Positions 35,641 through 47,133 of a stretch of 64,000 bases of DNA are shown one piece after another. The DNA lies in NCBI GenBank assembly GCA_023213315.1, contig JAKCPI010012513.1:62001-126000 (forward strand), given 5' to 3'. The translations under genes were made by a program, and so were the position numbers. The DNA is from Euborellia annulipes. Its lineage: Eukaryota; Arthropoda; Insecta; Dermaptera; Anisolabididae. How positions within the stretch are numbered: the first letter of the stretch is position 1; each line of letters starts with the position of its first letter. The notes below the pieces were generated by a model, which saw nothing but the letters and a program-made list of their open reading frames with translations, was not told where the DNA came from and searched no databases.

Positions 35641-36537
35641 TTCCATTGTTGTAAAATTTGCAGAAGATGTATTATATAATATCATTGTAGAATAAAGAAT
35701 AAATGATAAGAACCAAAACATGGTGATAAGAGAATCAAAATAAGAATTTAACATATTCTTATCATATTTTAAATAATAGCATAAATTATAAACAAACGAA
35801 ATATAATAAAGAAAAGATTCTAAAAGAGTAAGAAGAAAATATTTAGAAAATAGAGCATTTATTTCGGAAGTCAATTGGCATAAAAGAAAATGCTGTTTGC
35901 TAAAAAAATGCAATTTTCTAAATGAAATTACATCCGACGTTGTAGAAAAATTTAGGATATTTTCATTAATGTGACGGAAATTTATTCCTAAAAACATAAT
36001 CATATCACCGAATCTTTTAGTTGTTAGATAAATTGTCGATGTACTTAGAGATGATACAAATAAAAATAAAAGATTTACTTTCTCTTGAAAGATTTTTAAA
36101 TTAAAAAACTCATATATTAAAACAAAAAAATGAGGTAAGATTAATAATTCAAAGAACAAAATAAACAAAAAATGCTTCTTTTTGGTAGTTTTAAATAGTA
36201 ACGAAAAATCAGAGAACTTATTTAAAACGAGAATAAAATTTTTCCATTTAAAAATTGGTAATAATTGAGAATAATTATAATTTATAAGAAATAAAATCAT
36301 TTGAGAAAATATAAAATATTTCGTTATAGGAGACCAATTTAGTTGTTTAGCTCTATTAAGCTGTGCGTTAAATACAACAATATTAACGAAATGATATGAA
36401 ATAAAACCAGTTAATAGTAGCGAATAAATAACAATAATCCAAGATAAATGTAATGTATGATTGTTTCTAAAATAAGGGAAATTTCCTAAAAAATAACCAA
36501 AGAAAAATATGGGACTCATCACCGTAAAAAAATGCAT
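35641..36537 (-). CDS. Gustatory receptor-like large exon 14 (29-39 kb subfamily)
   Basis: 299 codons starting MHFFTVMSPIFFFGYFLGNF and ending ...ANFTTME, with the donor GAA|GTGAGT rather than GTAAGT. It is intact, with IYLTTKRFGDMIMFLGINFR and LCQLTSEINALFSKY. It has a His at the second residue, where other members have Asp, Asn or Glu. It lies between two clusters of hairpin elements. Confidence 0.85.
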
Positions 36538-36749
36538 GATTAAATGAAAGAAAAATTGTAAAATTAATTTCTTAAATACATCCTTATTGATCAGAAGGCT
36601 TATAAAATTAATTTATTGTTTAGTTTAATTAGATAAATAAAGACAAATAATGACAAATTTAAAAAACATTCTATCGCCTTGAGTATAGGCTACTGTTACC
36701 ATGGCCTGTCTAACGAGTAGCTTTAAAATCGACTTTTCTCTACCAATTA

Positions 36750-37330
36750 GAATAATTACTTTTTTTTAACTTTGCCAATCAGCCGTAGGTTGGACAGGTA
36801 AAGTTAATGTAATAGTAAAAAAAATCGAAATTTTTCTGAAGCTGCCAAAATGCGTTTTGAGGTCCCCTGAATCCATTTAAGTAGTTTTTGGAATGATGTC
36901 TGTGTGTGTGTGTGTGTGTCTGTGGTAATTTTTTTCGTCAACGAAATCTCAAAAACTATTTGATCAATTGTTTTGAAATTTTGCACCCATAAACTTGGGG
37001 TAGAGGCCAAGAAGTGAAAAGCTTTTGGTAAACATCGGACCATTCCCCCTAATGGCTCTAGGGGGGGGGGGGGACAAAAATTTTTTTCTTTCATAACCTA
37101 TAATTTTTTTTATATATTCAGAAACTAGACTTCCTCCCGAGTAAAATGATATATAATATGTATAACATCGGACCATCAGGAAGGGCTCTAGGGGGGGGGG
37201 GGAGGGACAAATATTTTTTTCTTGAGTATTGGGTGGGCAAAGTTGTGCGCTCGGCTTAGTCCGTCCCTTTATTAGATTAATTATCTTATACAGGGGGCGG
37301 CGCGGGACCTTGCTTATTTTAAACAATGAT
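36750..37330. repeat. Unclassified repeat with G runs
   Basis: (TG)n at about 36899-36919. Two copies of GGCTCTAGGGGGGGG lie about 130 bases apart. No gene is supported. Confidence 0.4.
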
Positions 37331-37370
37331 AAAACAAAAAGTATTGGAGATATCTTTTAAATTTTTTGTT

Positions 37371-37703
37371 CATTGCTTTTGGAATAAAGGTGGCTATTGT
37401 TCTACTCAATACAATGGGAGAGTCAAAATCTGAAGTTTTGGTGAGCTGATCCAGGGATTTCGGACGATTTGGTCCAGCGCGCTCGTCTGATTTATCATCC
37501 TGTGATTTTTTTATGGGGATTTCTCAAATCATTGGAGAATATCAATTGTCTGAAAACCCTGGATCAGCTGAAGTACAATATTCGTGATGGTATTGCCAAG
37601 ATTGATACGGAAATCCTGGGTTCAAAACTTCAAATTTCGACTTTCCCAATGTATTGTGTAGAACGGTGGCCACCTTAAAGATATCATTTTCAAAAAGCAA
37701 TGA
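37371..37703 (+). mobile_element. Rearranged mariner-type transposase relic
   Basis: The frame at 37469-37678 reads PVIFLWGFLKSLE followed by LDQLKYNIRDGI, the C-terminal F-x-L-W-G-x-L-K and E-L-K-x-x-I-x-x-x-I pattern of mariner transposases. The flanks 37371-37441 and 37626-37703 are inverted copies of about 75 bases. Confidence 0.6.
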
Positions 37704-37738
37704 AAAAAATAACGTTTCGGTTTCATATATGTTGACAA

Positions 37739-38015
37739 CAGTGGCGGATCCAGAGGAGTTTCTCGGGGAGGGGGGGGGGGGGTAATCTAGTGTGGCTGGT
37801 CGCACAGCACTCAATTTTTTCTTATTATCGGTAATTTAAAGGTGCATTCTGTAGTTGTTTACCAGAAAATATATATACAAATCAAATTTTAAAGTATTAG
37901 TTTTTAAAATTTTATATTAAAAATACAATTTTTTTCCGAAAAAATATATTTTTTCTCAAGTCTCGGAAGGGGGGGGGGGGGGTAATTACCCCTTTACCCC
38001 TTGATGCCGCCCTTG
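37739..38015. mobile_element. hAT-type MITE
   Basis: 277 bases with ends CAGTGGCGGATCC / GATGCCGCCCTTG and a perfect duplication GTTGACAA (37731-37738 and 38016-38023). It contains two G runs and is inserted in a Penelope-like repeat. Confidence 0.85.
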
Positions 38016-38023
38016 GTTGACAA

Positions 38024-38110
38024 TTGCTTGACTCTCAGTGTGGTCCTATACGAGACCGAAACGTCGGCTCTAGAATATCAATAAAGAAATAAATTGAAAT
38101 AGTATTAGCT
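38024..38110 (+). repeat. Penelope-like repeat end, decayed hammerhead-like core
   Basis: GGTCC...GAGACC GAAACGTCGG is kept, but CTGANGA is altered to CTCAGTG. It is followed by ATTAGCTGCTCACTC, the module seen at 29.2 and 57.3 kb. Confidence 0.45.
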
Positions 38111-38461
38111 GCTCACTCATTGGGAAACCAGAAATTTTTACATCTACATTTGAAAAAGATGAAATTTTTTTCTAACAACGCTTAATAGACGACCTTTGCC
38201 ACCAGAAGCTAAAGCGGTCCTTACACCCTTACACGATTAGTTAGAAAGTCAGTCTGACTGAATCAGTCCGAATCAGAATCAAGTTCCTTTTAGCTCATTC
38301 GACTGTGGGAAGTCACTAATTTTTCTTCTTAACTAAACTATCTTGTAAGACCAACGATGAACTCTGTTTATATTATCGTGCCATTTTAAAAATTTGTCGT
38401 CGGTCTCTCTTCCACTCAAAAAAGTTTTTCGAAGCAAACTGTTCCATAATTTTATACTTAC

Positions 38462-39349
38462 TTCATTCATAGCGAAATTTGCAGAATAAGCAATAAATAA
38501 CAGCATAATAATAAAAATCATAAGTCCGAAATTCCAAATGGTATTTATCAAAAGATCCAAATACAAAAGTTCATCTTTCACGTCATATTTTAGAAAAGAG
38601 AATATATTATAAATAACAACAATCGAAAAGTCGAAAACTTCCATAAGGTGAAGAACAAAATATTTTGAATATAGTGCGTTAATTTCTAAAGCTAATTGGC
38701 ACAATAAAAAATGTTGTTTAGAATAAAATTGAGTTTTTCTAAATAAATTAAAATCGGTAGAAAAGCGTAATTTTGATAAATTTTCGTTAATATAATGGAA
38801 ATTGTAGCCTAAAACTATCACCATATCCCCAAATCTTCGGCTTGTCTGGTAAAGTGTAGATAAACTTATAGAAGACACACAAAAATACATAAGACTAATT
38901 TTTTTTGAATCAAGAAAACAATAAAATAAGAATATAATAAAAACAATCAATGTCAAAAGTTCAAAAAATAAAATCAAAATAAAATGTTTTCTGTTTAGTG
39001 TTTTAAATTGATATGAAAATGTACTTAATTTATTTAAAATAATAATAAATTTTTTTCTTTTAAAAATTGATAAGAATTGCGAACAATTATAGTTAATAAT
39101 AAATAAGCCTATCTGACAAAATTGAAAATATCTTGTTATGGAAGAACGTTGAAATTGATGATAGAAATTAATGTGATTGGTAAATAGAAGAATTTGTATG
39201 AAATTATAATTTACAAAACAAATGACGAAGATCATATAAAGTAAAATAACCCAAGAGAAACTAAATTTATGGTATTTTACAATGAAAGGAAAATTGCCAA
39301 GAAAATAACCAAGGTAAATTGCAGGGGACATCACGGTAAAAAACTCCAT
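38462..39349 (-). CDS. Gustatory receptor-like large exon 15 (29-39 kb subfamily)
   Basis: 296 codons starting MEFFTVMSPAIYLGYFLGNF and ending ...NFAMNE at GAA|GTAAGT. An in-frame ATG 57 bases upstream (39406) would add 19 polar residues absent from all paralogues, so the homologous ATG is preferred. It is intact, with LYQTSRRFGDMVIVLGYNFH and LCQLALEINALYSKY. The open frame past the donor runs about 40 codons into spacer DNA. Confidence 0.85.
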
Positions 39350-39541
39350 GGTCAAGTGAGGAGTCAAATTTATATTTTTTAATTTTCTTTTATATTGATT
39401 GGTCATTATAATAAATTAATTGGAACAAATTCAATACAGGGAAGGAAAAATTAATTTAATAGAGGAAGAAAAAAAATGTATATTGAATAAGGTTACATAC
39501 ACAATTAATTTAATTTTAAAAGTACTTCTTTATGTGTAAAA

Positions 39542-39905
39542 GTCAAGGGCAGATCCAGAGAGCAATTAGGCAAGGGAGGGAGATTATTTTTTTAATAACA
39601 AGATTATAATGACTTGTAATGACCACTGATTACATGCTACCAGGAAGTATAAGAGAATGTACAAATAATTTGCTTGTTGAAGATTTAAAACAGTGGTAGT
39701 CAATCTCGTAGCTACCACCTACTATTGGAAGTTCCACCTTGTCAAAAATTCGATGTCGAGATCCAGTCCAAAAAAAGTGGGTCAATTGCAAATTGGGATT
39801 TAGCATTGACTCTATGGACGGAAGAATCGGAAGATGAATTGGAAAAATCTGAAATACTACATCAGTAAAGTGTACTTCAAACAATTTTCACGAAAAAAGT
39901 TGGTG
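39542..39905. repeat. Mixed hairpin-family and hAT fragments
   Basis: AAGGGCAGATCCAGAGAGC (hAT-like half end) is followed by inverted and direct pieces of hairpin-element body. No gene. Confidence 0.4.
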
Positions 39906-40084
39906 ATAGCATTTCTAGTAACAGACTACGTGGATAACGCATTTTTTGGTGAGTAAAACGCCCATTCTGTTCTGAAAATTGGTTAGGTATTTACTTGTAG
40001 GTGGCCATTTTTGCTTAAAATGAGACCATCGTGTACCTTGGATACACAGTCATCGTGTACCTTGGACCACTGGTCCATGGTACC

Positions 40085-41793
40085 AGATGTCGTAACGCAT
40101 GTGCTGTGCTTATGCTACATTGAACGTTGAACCGTCCAACTCAGCGATCTTGATCAATCAATTGACGCAATTTGCAATTGAAACACCAAATACGCCTACA
40201 CGTAACAAAGCACCAAAACCATGGCTGTCCCCTAAAGGGGTTCAACCTCATCTCAAAGCGGAGCAACGTAAGATGAAGAGGCAAGGTAGACAACCATGGA
40301 GAACCATGATTGCCACTGGTACGCCAGAGAAAAACGTGATTAAAGAACAAAAGTCCAAAAAAGATAAGAAAAAAGGAGCTGTGACTAAAAGAAAAACCTT
40401 TTCAAAAGACTTTGGAAATTTATTTGAGATAACAGAAAAGAAGAAAATTAACAAACATAACAAGAAAAATCAAGCCAAGAAGATGAAGCAAATCACACAG
40501 GAATGAAGCTCCTCCTCTGATTCAGATAAAGGGTTATGCCTAGTTTCCACTGATAATGAGGCAGTGATGAAGAAGAATGCTTGTATTGTTGTTCTTCAAA
40601 GTTGAGCGATAAAGGTGGAGAGCAATGTTAAAAATCTGGTGTGACTGGCGCACAGCACACAACTTTCTCTTACCCTTCGGTAAGAGAAAGTTGTGCACCG
40701 TGCTGGTCACACCAGATTTTTTGTGTCGAGATATATTTAGTTTCCGATAGCACCTTAGTTTCAAACTTGCATTTTAAATGTTGACTGCTTCAAATAAACT
40801 ATGGTTATTTTTCAAAATTTTAATCTCATATTTGGACATTTTATACACAATATAGAATCGTAAATAAATACAAAATTTCATAAGAATTGGAAAAAAAAAT
40901 TTTAAATGCGTAAAAAGTTCCAAAGGGGACCCCCTTTTGAATCGAAATTAACATACAAATCCCTATAGGAAATTAACATTGTTCCTATGCGAAGATAAGG
41001 TGGAAAGGGAATTTAAAAAGAGTAGAGAGAGACGATAATGTTTGCAAGTGAGAGAGAGACATATATATGTTTTCTTTGAAACAATTAAAGACACAAATAA
41101 ATTTAAAAAAAATGGGAATTTAAATAATAATTTATTTTAATCTAATAAAAAGAAAAAGATTTAAATTCCGTTACCATGGCAACCATTTCTATCTTTCCTA
41201 TGAAGAACAAGAGTAAAGTGGTCTTCAGAAGATTTCAACGGCAAAATGAGAATATACATTTTAAAGAGCATCTAAAAAATAGTTGATTTATGAATTTTAA
41301 AAAAATCCTTGGAGGGAATTTTGAGAAAATCGAAAAAAACTGAAAAAGTACATCAGTAAAGTACTAGTACTTTTTGGCCGATTTTGTTCAAAAGCTTATT
41401 TTGAGATTCTTCAAAGGTACCTAAGTTAAATATAAAATTTCAATCCGCTAGCTCAACCCCTTCATGCTTAAAATCTGTCCACACACACACACAGACACAC
41501 ACACATACATACACACACACACACACAGACCAATTTGCGGGACCCACTTTTTTGGACTCAGGGGACCTCAAAACATGTATATCCATCAAAATCTCGACAT
41601 CGAATTTTTGACATGATCGCAATACTTTCTCTCTATATATATATTACATATATACATAGGTAAGAGAAAGTAAAAATGCACTTCATGTGGCCGTTGGGTG
41701 CACTATTTGTGCGCCGGAATTGAAGGAGAAGAATGGAAAATGTATCCGAGCGACTTTTGTGAAAAAAAGACAAAAATAATTTCATGTATCTGA
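40085..41793 (+). pseudogene. Pogo-type transposase relic, C-terminal end
   Basis: 40099-40506 encodes a basic C-terminal segment with PWRTMIATGTPEKN, like the (K/R)-x-x-x-L-T-x-T-P-x-K-N motif of pogo/Tigger-like DDE transposases. After a frame change, 40570-40628 reads D-E-E-E-C-L-Y-C. After a hairpin-element insertion the frame resumes at 41677 as CTSCGRWVHYLCAG and then D-F-C with a stop at 41791. Together these give the Cys/His finger that ends such transposases. It is dead through frameshifts and the insertion. Outer repeats with CGTGTACCTTGGACCA-like sequence (about 40030-40075) recur at 45280-45330. Confidence 0.65.
40635..41676 (+). mobile_element. Hairpin element inside the transposase relic
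   Basis: 1042 bases, TC start after TTAAAA and end before TGC. It splits the zinc-finger region of the pogo relic without a duplication. Confidence 0.85.
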
Positions 41794-42519
41794 TTAATAA
41801 GTGATAAAACCATGTTTGTTTTGTATAAATCCATAAAAAATTTTTGTTTCTAGAAATTAAACAATGTTACAGTTAAAACATTCATTTATTTTCCCTAAGA
41901 CTAACAAGAGTTCTTTATTAGAGTCATTCCACGTCAAATCGATACACTTTTTAACCTCACCATCTCAGATTTCTATGAAATTTGGGTCATAGGTAGAGTC
42001 AATAGAGACTAAGAAAAAGCCCCAATTTCAACTTGATATCTCAACTCGTTTAAAAGATATGGCGGGTTAAAGTTGTCAAAAATGGCAAAAAATCGACCTA
42101 ACCACATCTATTTAAATTGATATAAAATCACTTAGAGATGAGATAGAGAGATGAATGAGGTCATTTTACAGCTTTTTAGACACCCTTTCCAATGATATAT
42201 AATACACCTGGGGTGGTAATAAAAAAATTTTTTTTTAATTTCAAAATCAAAAATTTAAAGTAATTTTTCTCAAAAAAGTACCCTTTCGAAAATTTTGAAA
42301 AAATTCTAAAATAATCCTTATTTAAAGGATTAAAGATAAAACTAAGTTTCATCATGGGATCATAATGGGTTCATATAGAAAAATTAATTTAAAACAACCC
42401 TTTCTTTAGATTTTTGCCATAAAAGTGCAAAAATATAATTTTTTTTTTAAAAGTACCCCTTCGAAAATTTTGAAAAAATTCTAAAATGATCCTTGCTTAA
42501 AGATTAAAAGATAATATAA

Positions 42520-43534
42520 GGCCCAATGCACACGGTGCAACTCAAAAGAAACTCGTTGCAAACATATATCGTCAACTAGTTTGTTTTCAGTTTGATTGTG
42601 TGTATTTGAATGGGACACTGCACACGGTGCAACTCTATGACAAAAGTTTGCAACGCGTTGGCGACGCAACACCAATGCAACTGACCGTGTCGACTTGAAA
42701 GCAACTTATGTTGCAAACTCAAATCGAACTGGCGGTAAAATACAAAATGTATTTATATAATTATTTATTTAATTCAAAACCCCGAAAGGGGATTTGAATT
42801 TAATATTACATACGTGATCTATATAGGCCTAATATCTTAAATATTATATATAGCCTATAAATATAATTGCTTATTTAAAAATTTATTTATTTAATAGCCT
42901 ATTCTGATATTTTTCTCTTTTTTTTATTAAATAATTTCCAAAAAATCTAACCATAAACTAAATTAATTACATTTTAACAAATACATAATATTTCTATAAT
43001 TTTCTCTGGAATTTGAAAAAATAAATTTAGTTTAATACCAGACTTTGGGCCTTTGAAATGACTCTTTAGACATTGTTTTCCATTTGAATGATATTTTATT
43101 CTTCCCCGTAAATTTTTTTCAAAATAAACTTAAGAAATCTAATTATAGTTATTTTAATAAATATTTTTACTAAATTTTAAGTAAAAAATATTTCTTAATT
43201 AAATATTTTAAAAACTATATTTTATTAATTAAAAAATATTCGAAATTCATTTGTCTTGACTACATATATTTCCTTCAATTTTTAATAAAAAATATTAGTT
43301 ATTTCAATATTAATAATATTTTATATTATTATTACTTAAATAAACCCTTAAATTGCCAAAAATATCTTTATTAAGTAACCGACCAAACAGCTGATTGAAA
43401 ACGTCGGCCATTTTGGGTGCAACTTGAGTTGCGTTCGTGTGCGGACCTCCATGCAATATCTGTTTGAAACGCGACTAGTTGACGATATATGTTTGCAATG
43501 AGTTTCTTTTCAGTTGCACCGTGTGCATTGGGCC
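42520..43534. mobile_element. Harbinger-like MITE in the left arm of the foldback
   Basis: Ends GGCCCAATGCACACGGTGCA inverted at both sides, with TAA duplication (42517-42519, 43535-43537). The right arm of the host foldback (about 44350-44400) has the empty site with a single TAA. Confidence 0.88.
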
Positions 43535-44162
43535 TAAGCCTCATCGAGGGATCATGTTGGGATCATAGAGAAAAATTAATTAAAACAACCCTTGCGTTAG
43601 ATTTTTGTCATAATTGGGAAACACTACACAGGCTAACAGTGATTTTGGTACCGGGAATATTTTGAGCTGATCTCTGAGTATATGCGACGTCCTTTTTCCA
43701 AAAATGCCGTCAGTTTTGCTCGAATAGCTCTAGTTTTAGAGATATAGAGAATATAACGTTTTAATAGAAATTCTGCTCTAAAGCGGCTCTTATTTTGAGT
43801 TTTCTAGATTTTTTATGGTGTTTTCTCTTAAAAATATACAGGTAGCTAAGATACATTTTGCATTCATGGATGTTAAAAAAATTGTAGGGTTGTCCAAAGT
43901 TAAGAAAAACTGGAAAAACTGGATTTTTTTACTCTTCTAGCCGTGTTTTGCACCACAAAATCACCTCCAATTGAGCTGAATCTTTAGATTTCTATGTATC
44001 TTAGCTACCTGTATATTTTTAAGAGAAAACACCATAAAAAAATCTATAAATAAGAAATTATATATAATATTTAAGATATTATATACATCGCGTAGGTAAG
44101 CCGCGAAACGGAGATTTATATAATTAGATATTACTTCATGTACCGAAAAAAGATATAAGGGT

Positions 44163-44237
44163 GTGCCGCCGGGAGTTGAACCACGGATCCACCGATTTGC
44201 GCTCAGTGTGCCCTTACCACTAGACCACAGCACGGCA
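44163..44237 (-). tRNA. tRNA-like segment (probable pseudo-tRNA or SINE head)
   Basis: The minus strand reads GCCGTGCTGTGGTCTAGTGG (A box TGGTCTAGTGG) and GTGGTTCAACTCCCGG (B box). Anticodon-stem-like arms CACTG/CGGTG enclose a 9-base loop containing CGC. The acceptor ends pair imperfectly, so a working tRNA is doubtful. Confidence 0.4.
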
Positions 44238-44985
44238 TTCGGGTATATGAACTCAGTTGGAAAGCAAATTTAGCCATCGGGCTAGCCGAGTGTTTCCCAA
44301 TTATGACAAAAATCTAACGCAAGGGTTGTTTTAATTAATTTTTCTCTATGATCCCAACATGATCCCTCGATGAGGCTTATATTATCTTTTAATCTTTAAG
44401 CAAGGACCATTTTAGAATTTTTTCAAAATTTTCGAAGGGGTACTTTTTAAAAAAAAATTATATTTTTGCACTTTTATGGCAAAAATCTAAAGAAAGGGTT
44501 GTTTTAAATTAATTTTTCTATATGAACCCATTATGATCCCATGATGAAACTTAGTTTTATCTTTAATCCTTTAAATAAGGATTATTTTAGAATTTTTCAA
44601 AATTTTCGAAGGGGTACTTTTTTGAGAAAAATTACTTTAAATTTTTGATTTTGAAATAAAAAAAATTTTTATTACCACCCCAGGTGTATTATATATCATT
44701 GGAAAGGGTGTCTAAAAAGCTGTAAAATGACCTCATTCATCTCTCTATCTCATCTCTAAGTGATTTTATATCAATTTAAATAGATGTGGTTAGGTCGATT
44801 TTTTGCCATTTTTGACAACTTTAACCCGCCATATCTTTTAAACGAGTTGAGATATCAAGTTGAAATTGGAGCTTTTTCTTAGTCTCTATTGACTCTACCT
44901 ATGACCCAAATTTCATAGAAATCTGAGATGGTGAGGTTAAAAAGTGTATCGATTTGACGTGGAATGACTCATTAACCCTTTAGTT

Positions 44986-45253
44986 GCCGTCGGGGCTTGG
45001 CGTAGAGGTTAGCGTGCTAACCTCGTATACCAAACGTCGCGGGTTCGAACCCCAGGCAGTCCGATGATTTTATTTAAGCCACTTGGATACCAAATGGCTT
45101 AAATAAGAATGTCTGGACCCCAAATAAATATATATTATAAATACGAGTATCGTTTAAAGTCTTAAATGGCCTAAGTTGCCGAAAAGACTGTGTGTATGTG
45201 AGTGTGAATGAGAAAAAAGGGTGAGTGTTAAAAAAAAAAATAAATAAAAAAAA
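44986..45253 (+). repeat. tRNA-derived SINE (first type), complete
   Basis: GCCGTCGGGGCTTGGCGTAG, box B GGGTTCGAACCCC, AAGCCACTTGGATACCAAAT, GCCGAAAAGACTGTG and an A-rich end. The target duplication is CCTTTAGTT (44977-44985, 45254-45262). Confidence 0.88.
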
Positions 45254-45555
45254 CCTTTAGTTTATTATACCTGATCCAAGGTACAAGAGATTGTCCCAAG
45301 GTACACAAACATCGTGTACCATGGACCAATTTACATATCAATAGATTTAAATTTATCTTGTCTAAAGTTAATCAAATATATAATTTATCAATATTTTATG
45401 TTGTTCTGAAAGGTTTAAAGTATAGCTGGATCCTGTTTAAGTATTATAATTTCAAAAAAACTTTGGCGTAAAAAATAAAATGTAAAAAGTGGTCCAAGGA
45501 ACAACAGTCTCCCCTATTGTTTAAAAAATTTCCATAGCATTAGATACAATAATTT

Positions 45556-45720
45556 GTCCTCAGGCTTGGTGTAGCTGGTATCGCGTGTGTCTTGAATACC
45601 AAGGGTCGCGGGTTCGGATCCCAGGCAGTCCGATAATTTTATTTAAGGAGTGTGTGTATGTGTGTGAATGGGAAAAAAGTGTGAGTTGTTTTTTATATAT
45701 ATAAAAAAAAAAAATACAAT
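45556..45720 (+). repeat. First-type SINE with internal deletion
   Basis: Head with box B GGGTTCGGATCCC joined directly to the GTGTGTGAATGGGAAAA tail. Confidence 0.7.
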
Positions 45721-46318
45721 AAGTTGTTTTATAAAGATTTATTCTGCCAAACTTAGGCTGATCGCACACCAATTAAGCAAAAAAGTTTTTGGACAAAACG
45801 TTTTTGACTAATCGTGCCTAAAACTGTTGTTTCAATGTTTTTCTATGGGTCAAAGCACACCGAGGAGGCAAAACACAATTGAGCATGATTCGACAGCATT
45901 GAACAACATTTAATCTTGACAACACAGAAGATGCCAACATTTCTCAGTTTTGAAGATATTTTGTAAAAAAGACAAGACCGAGGTTAGAGGGTAATTTGAA
46001 ATACAACCTCCCTCCTTTCTTCCATCATGGAAACAAAATATATAGAACACGAAAGAAATAATATATATATATATATATCATACTTATATATAAAAGGCTA
46101 AGAGGGTGTCCGATGTGTGAAACAACCAATCAGGTCTCAGGGATAGCGCCATGGTAACAAAATATAAATATTTACCCATGTTTACGATTTTTTTATTTAT
46201 TTACATTTTGAATTCTAAAATATCGGCGTAAATTTTTTGTCTGTGTACCGGGAGAGTCCCGGAAAGGATATGATTCACAAAAAATCTTAAGTTCATGAAT
46301 AATTAACCGCTAAAATAA

Positions 46319-46448
46319 TCTCTACATATAAAAATGAAAAGGGAAAATGTATGTACCGTTATGTATATGTAGGCGAGCAAGGGGGGTCCAGGGGGCGCAG
46401 CCCCTGGCTAGACGGAAAGCCCCGCCGAAGGCGGGGCTTTGCGTCTAG
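46319..46448 (+). mobile_element. Miniature Helitron
   Basis: 5' end TCTCTACATATAAAAATGAA. The 3' end has a GC-rich hairpin AAAGCCCCGCC-GAAGG-CGGGGCTTT, then GCGTCTAG, giving the canonical CTRR end about 8 bases after the stem. About 130 bases, no coding capacity. Confidence 0.6.
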
Positions 46449-46470
46449 ATATATATAATATATAGAACAA

Positions 46471-46830
46471 GAAAGGAGCAGGAGCAGCCAAAAATTAAAG
46501 CCTCCGATTTTATTACAATTACAGAGATGTTTCGGGAAAACTTTATTTTCCCATCATCAGTCTTTCAAATTGTATCTGTCCCGGAGTTGTCAAAAAAGCA
46601 CAATACATTTATTATGTATTCTGTTTCATGCTCACTAAACAAGTCAATGAACAACTCACCCTTAAACAGAATACATAATAAATGTAATGTATAAATGTTC
46701 CCTTTTGACAACTCCGGGACAAATGCAATTTGAAGAACTGATGATGGGAGAATAAAGTTTTCCCGAATCATCTCGGTAATTGTAATAAAATCGGAGACTG
46801 ATTTTTGGCTGCTCCATCTCCCTTCCTTGT
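46471..46830. mobile_element. Foldback repeat with paired hammerhead-like cores
   Basis: Inverted arms of about 180 bases. In the left arm (minus strand 46525-46560): CTGATGA, a 7-bp stem GGGAAAA/TTTTCCC, then GAAAC. In the right arm (plus strand 46738-46775) the core reads CTGATGA...GAATC. Confidence 0.65.
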
Positions 46831-47133
46831 GTGTAAATCAACAGTCACGGACTTCATTGATTATCTAAAATAGATAGAAATATGTTGTTAAAATTTTATA
46901 AGTTGTTGAAATTCTTTTTTACTTTTTTGAGAAAATATAGTAATGTTCTATAATAAAAATATGCACCTAGCATTTATGTCGGAACCCGAAACGTCTTTTT
47001 ATATGTAATATAGTATAGAAAAAGAATTATAATCGCTACAAGTTTTGAGGTTTTGACTACTCTAGATTTAAGTTAGAGATCACTTTGTCAATAAGAGAAA
47101 GTAAAAAAATATAAGAAATAAAAGATTACTCAC

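Larger units (their letters stand above)
41921..44970. mobile_element. Large foldback element, 3 kb
   Basis: Arms of more than 600 bases start GAGTCATTCCACGTCAAATC at both ends and stay well matched inward to about 43630 / 44290, apart from one insertion in the left arm. A flanking duplication ATTA is at 41917-41920 and 44971-44974. The loop holds a second inverted pair (about 43800-43850 and 43990-44045) and a tRNA-like segment. No transposase is visible. Confidence 0.8.
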
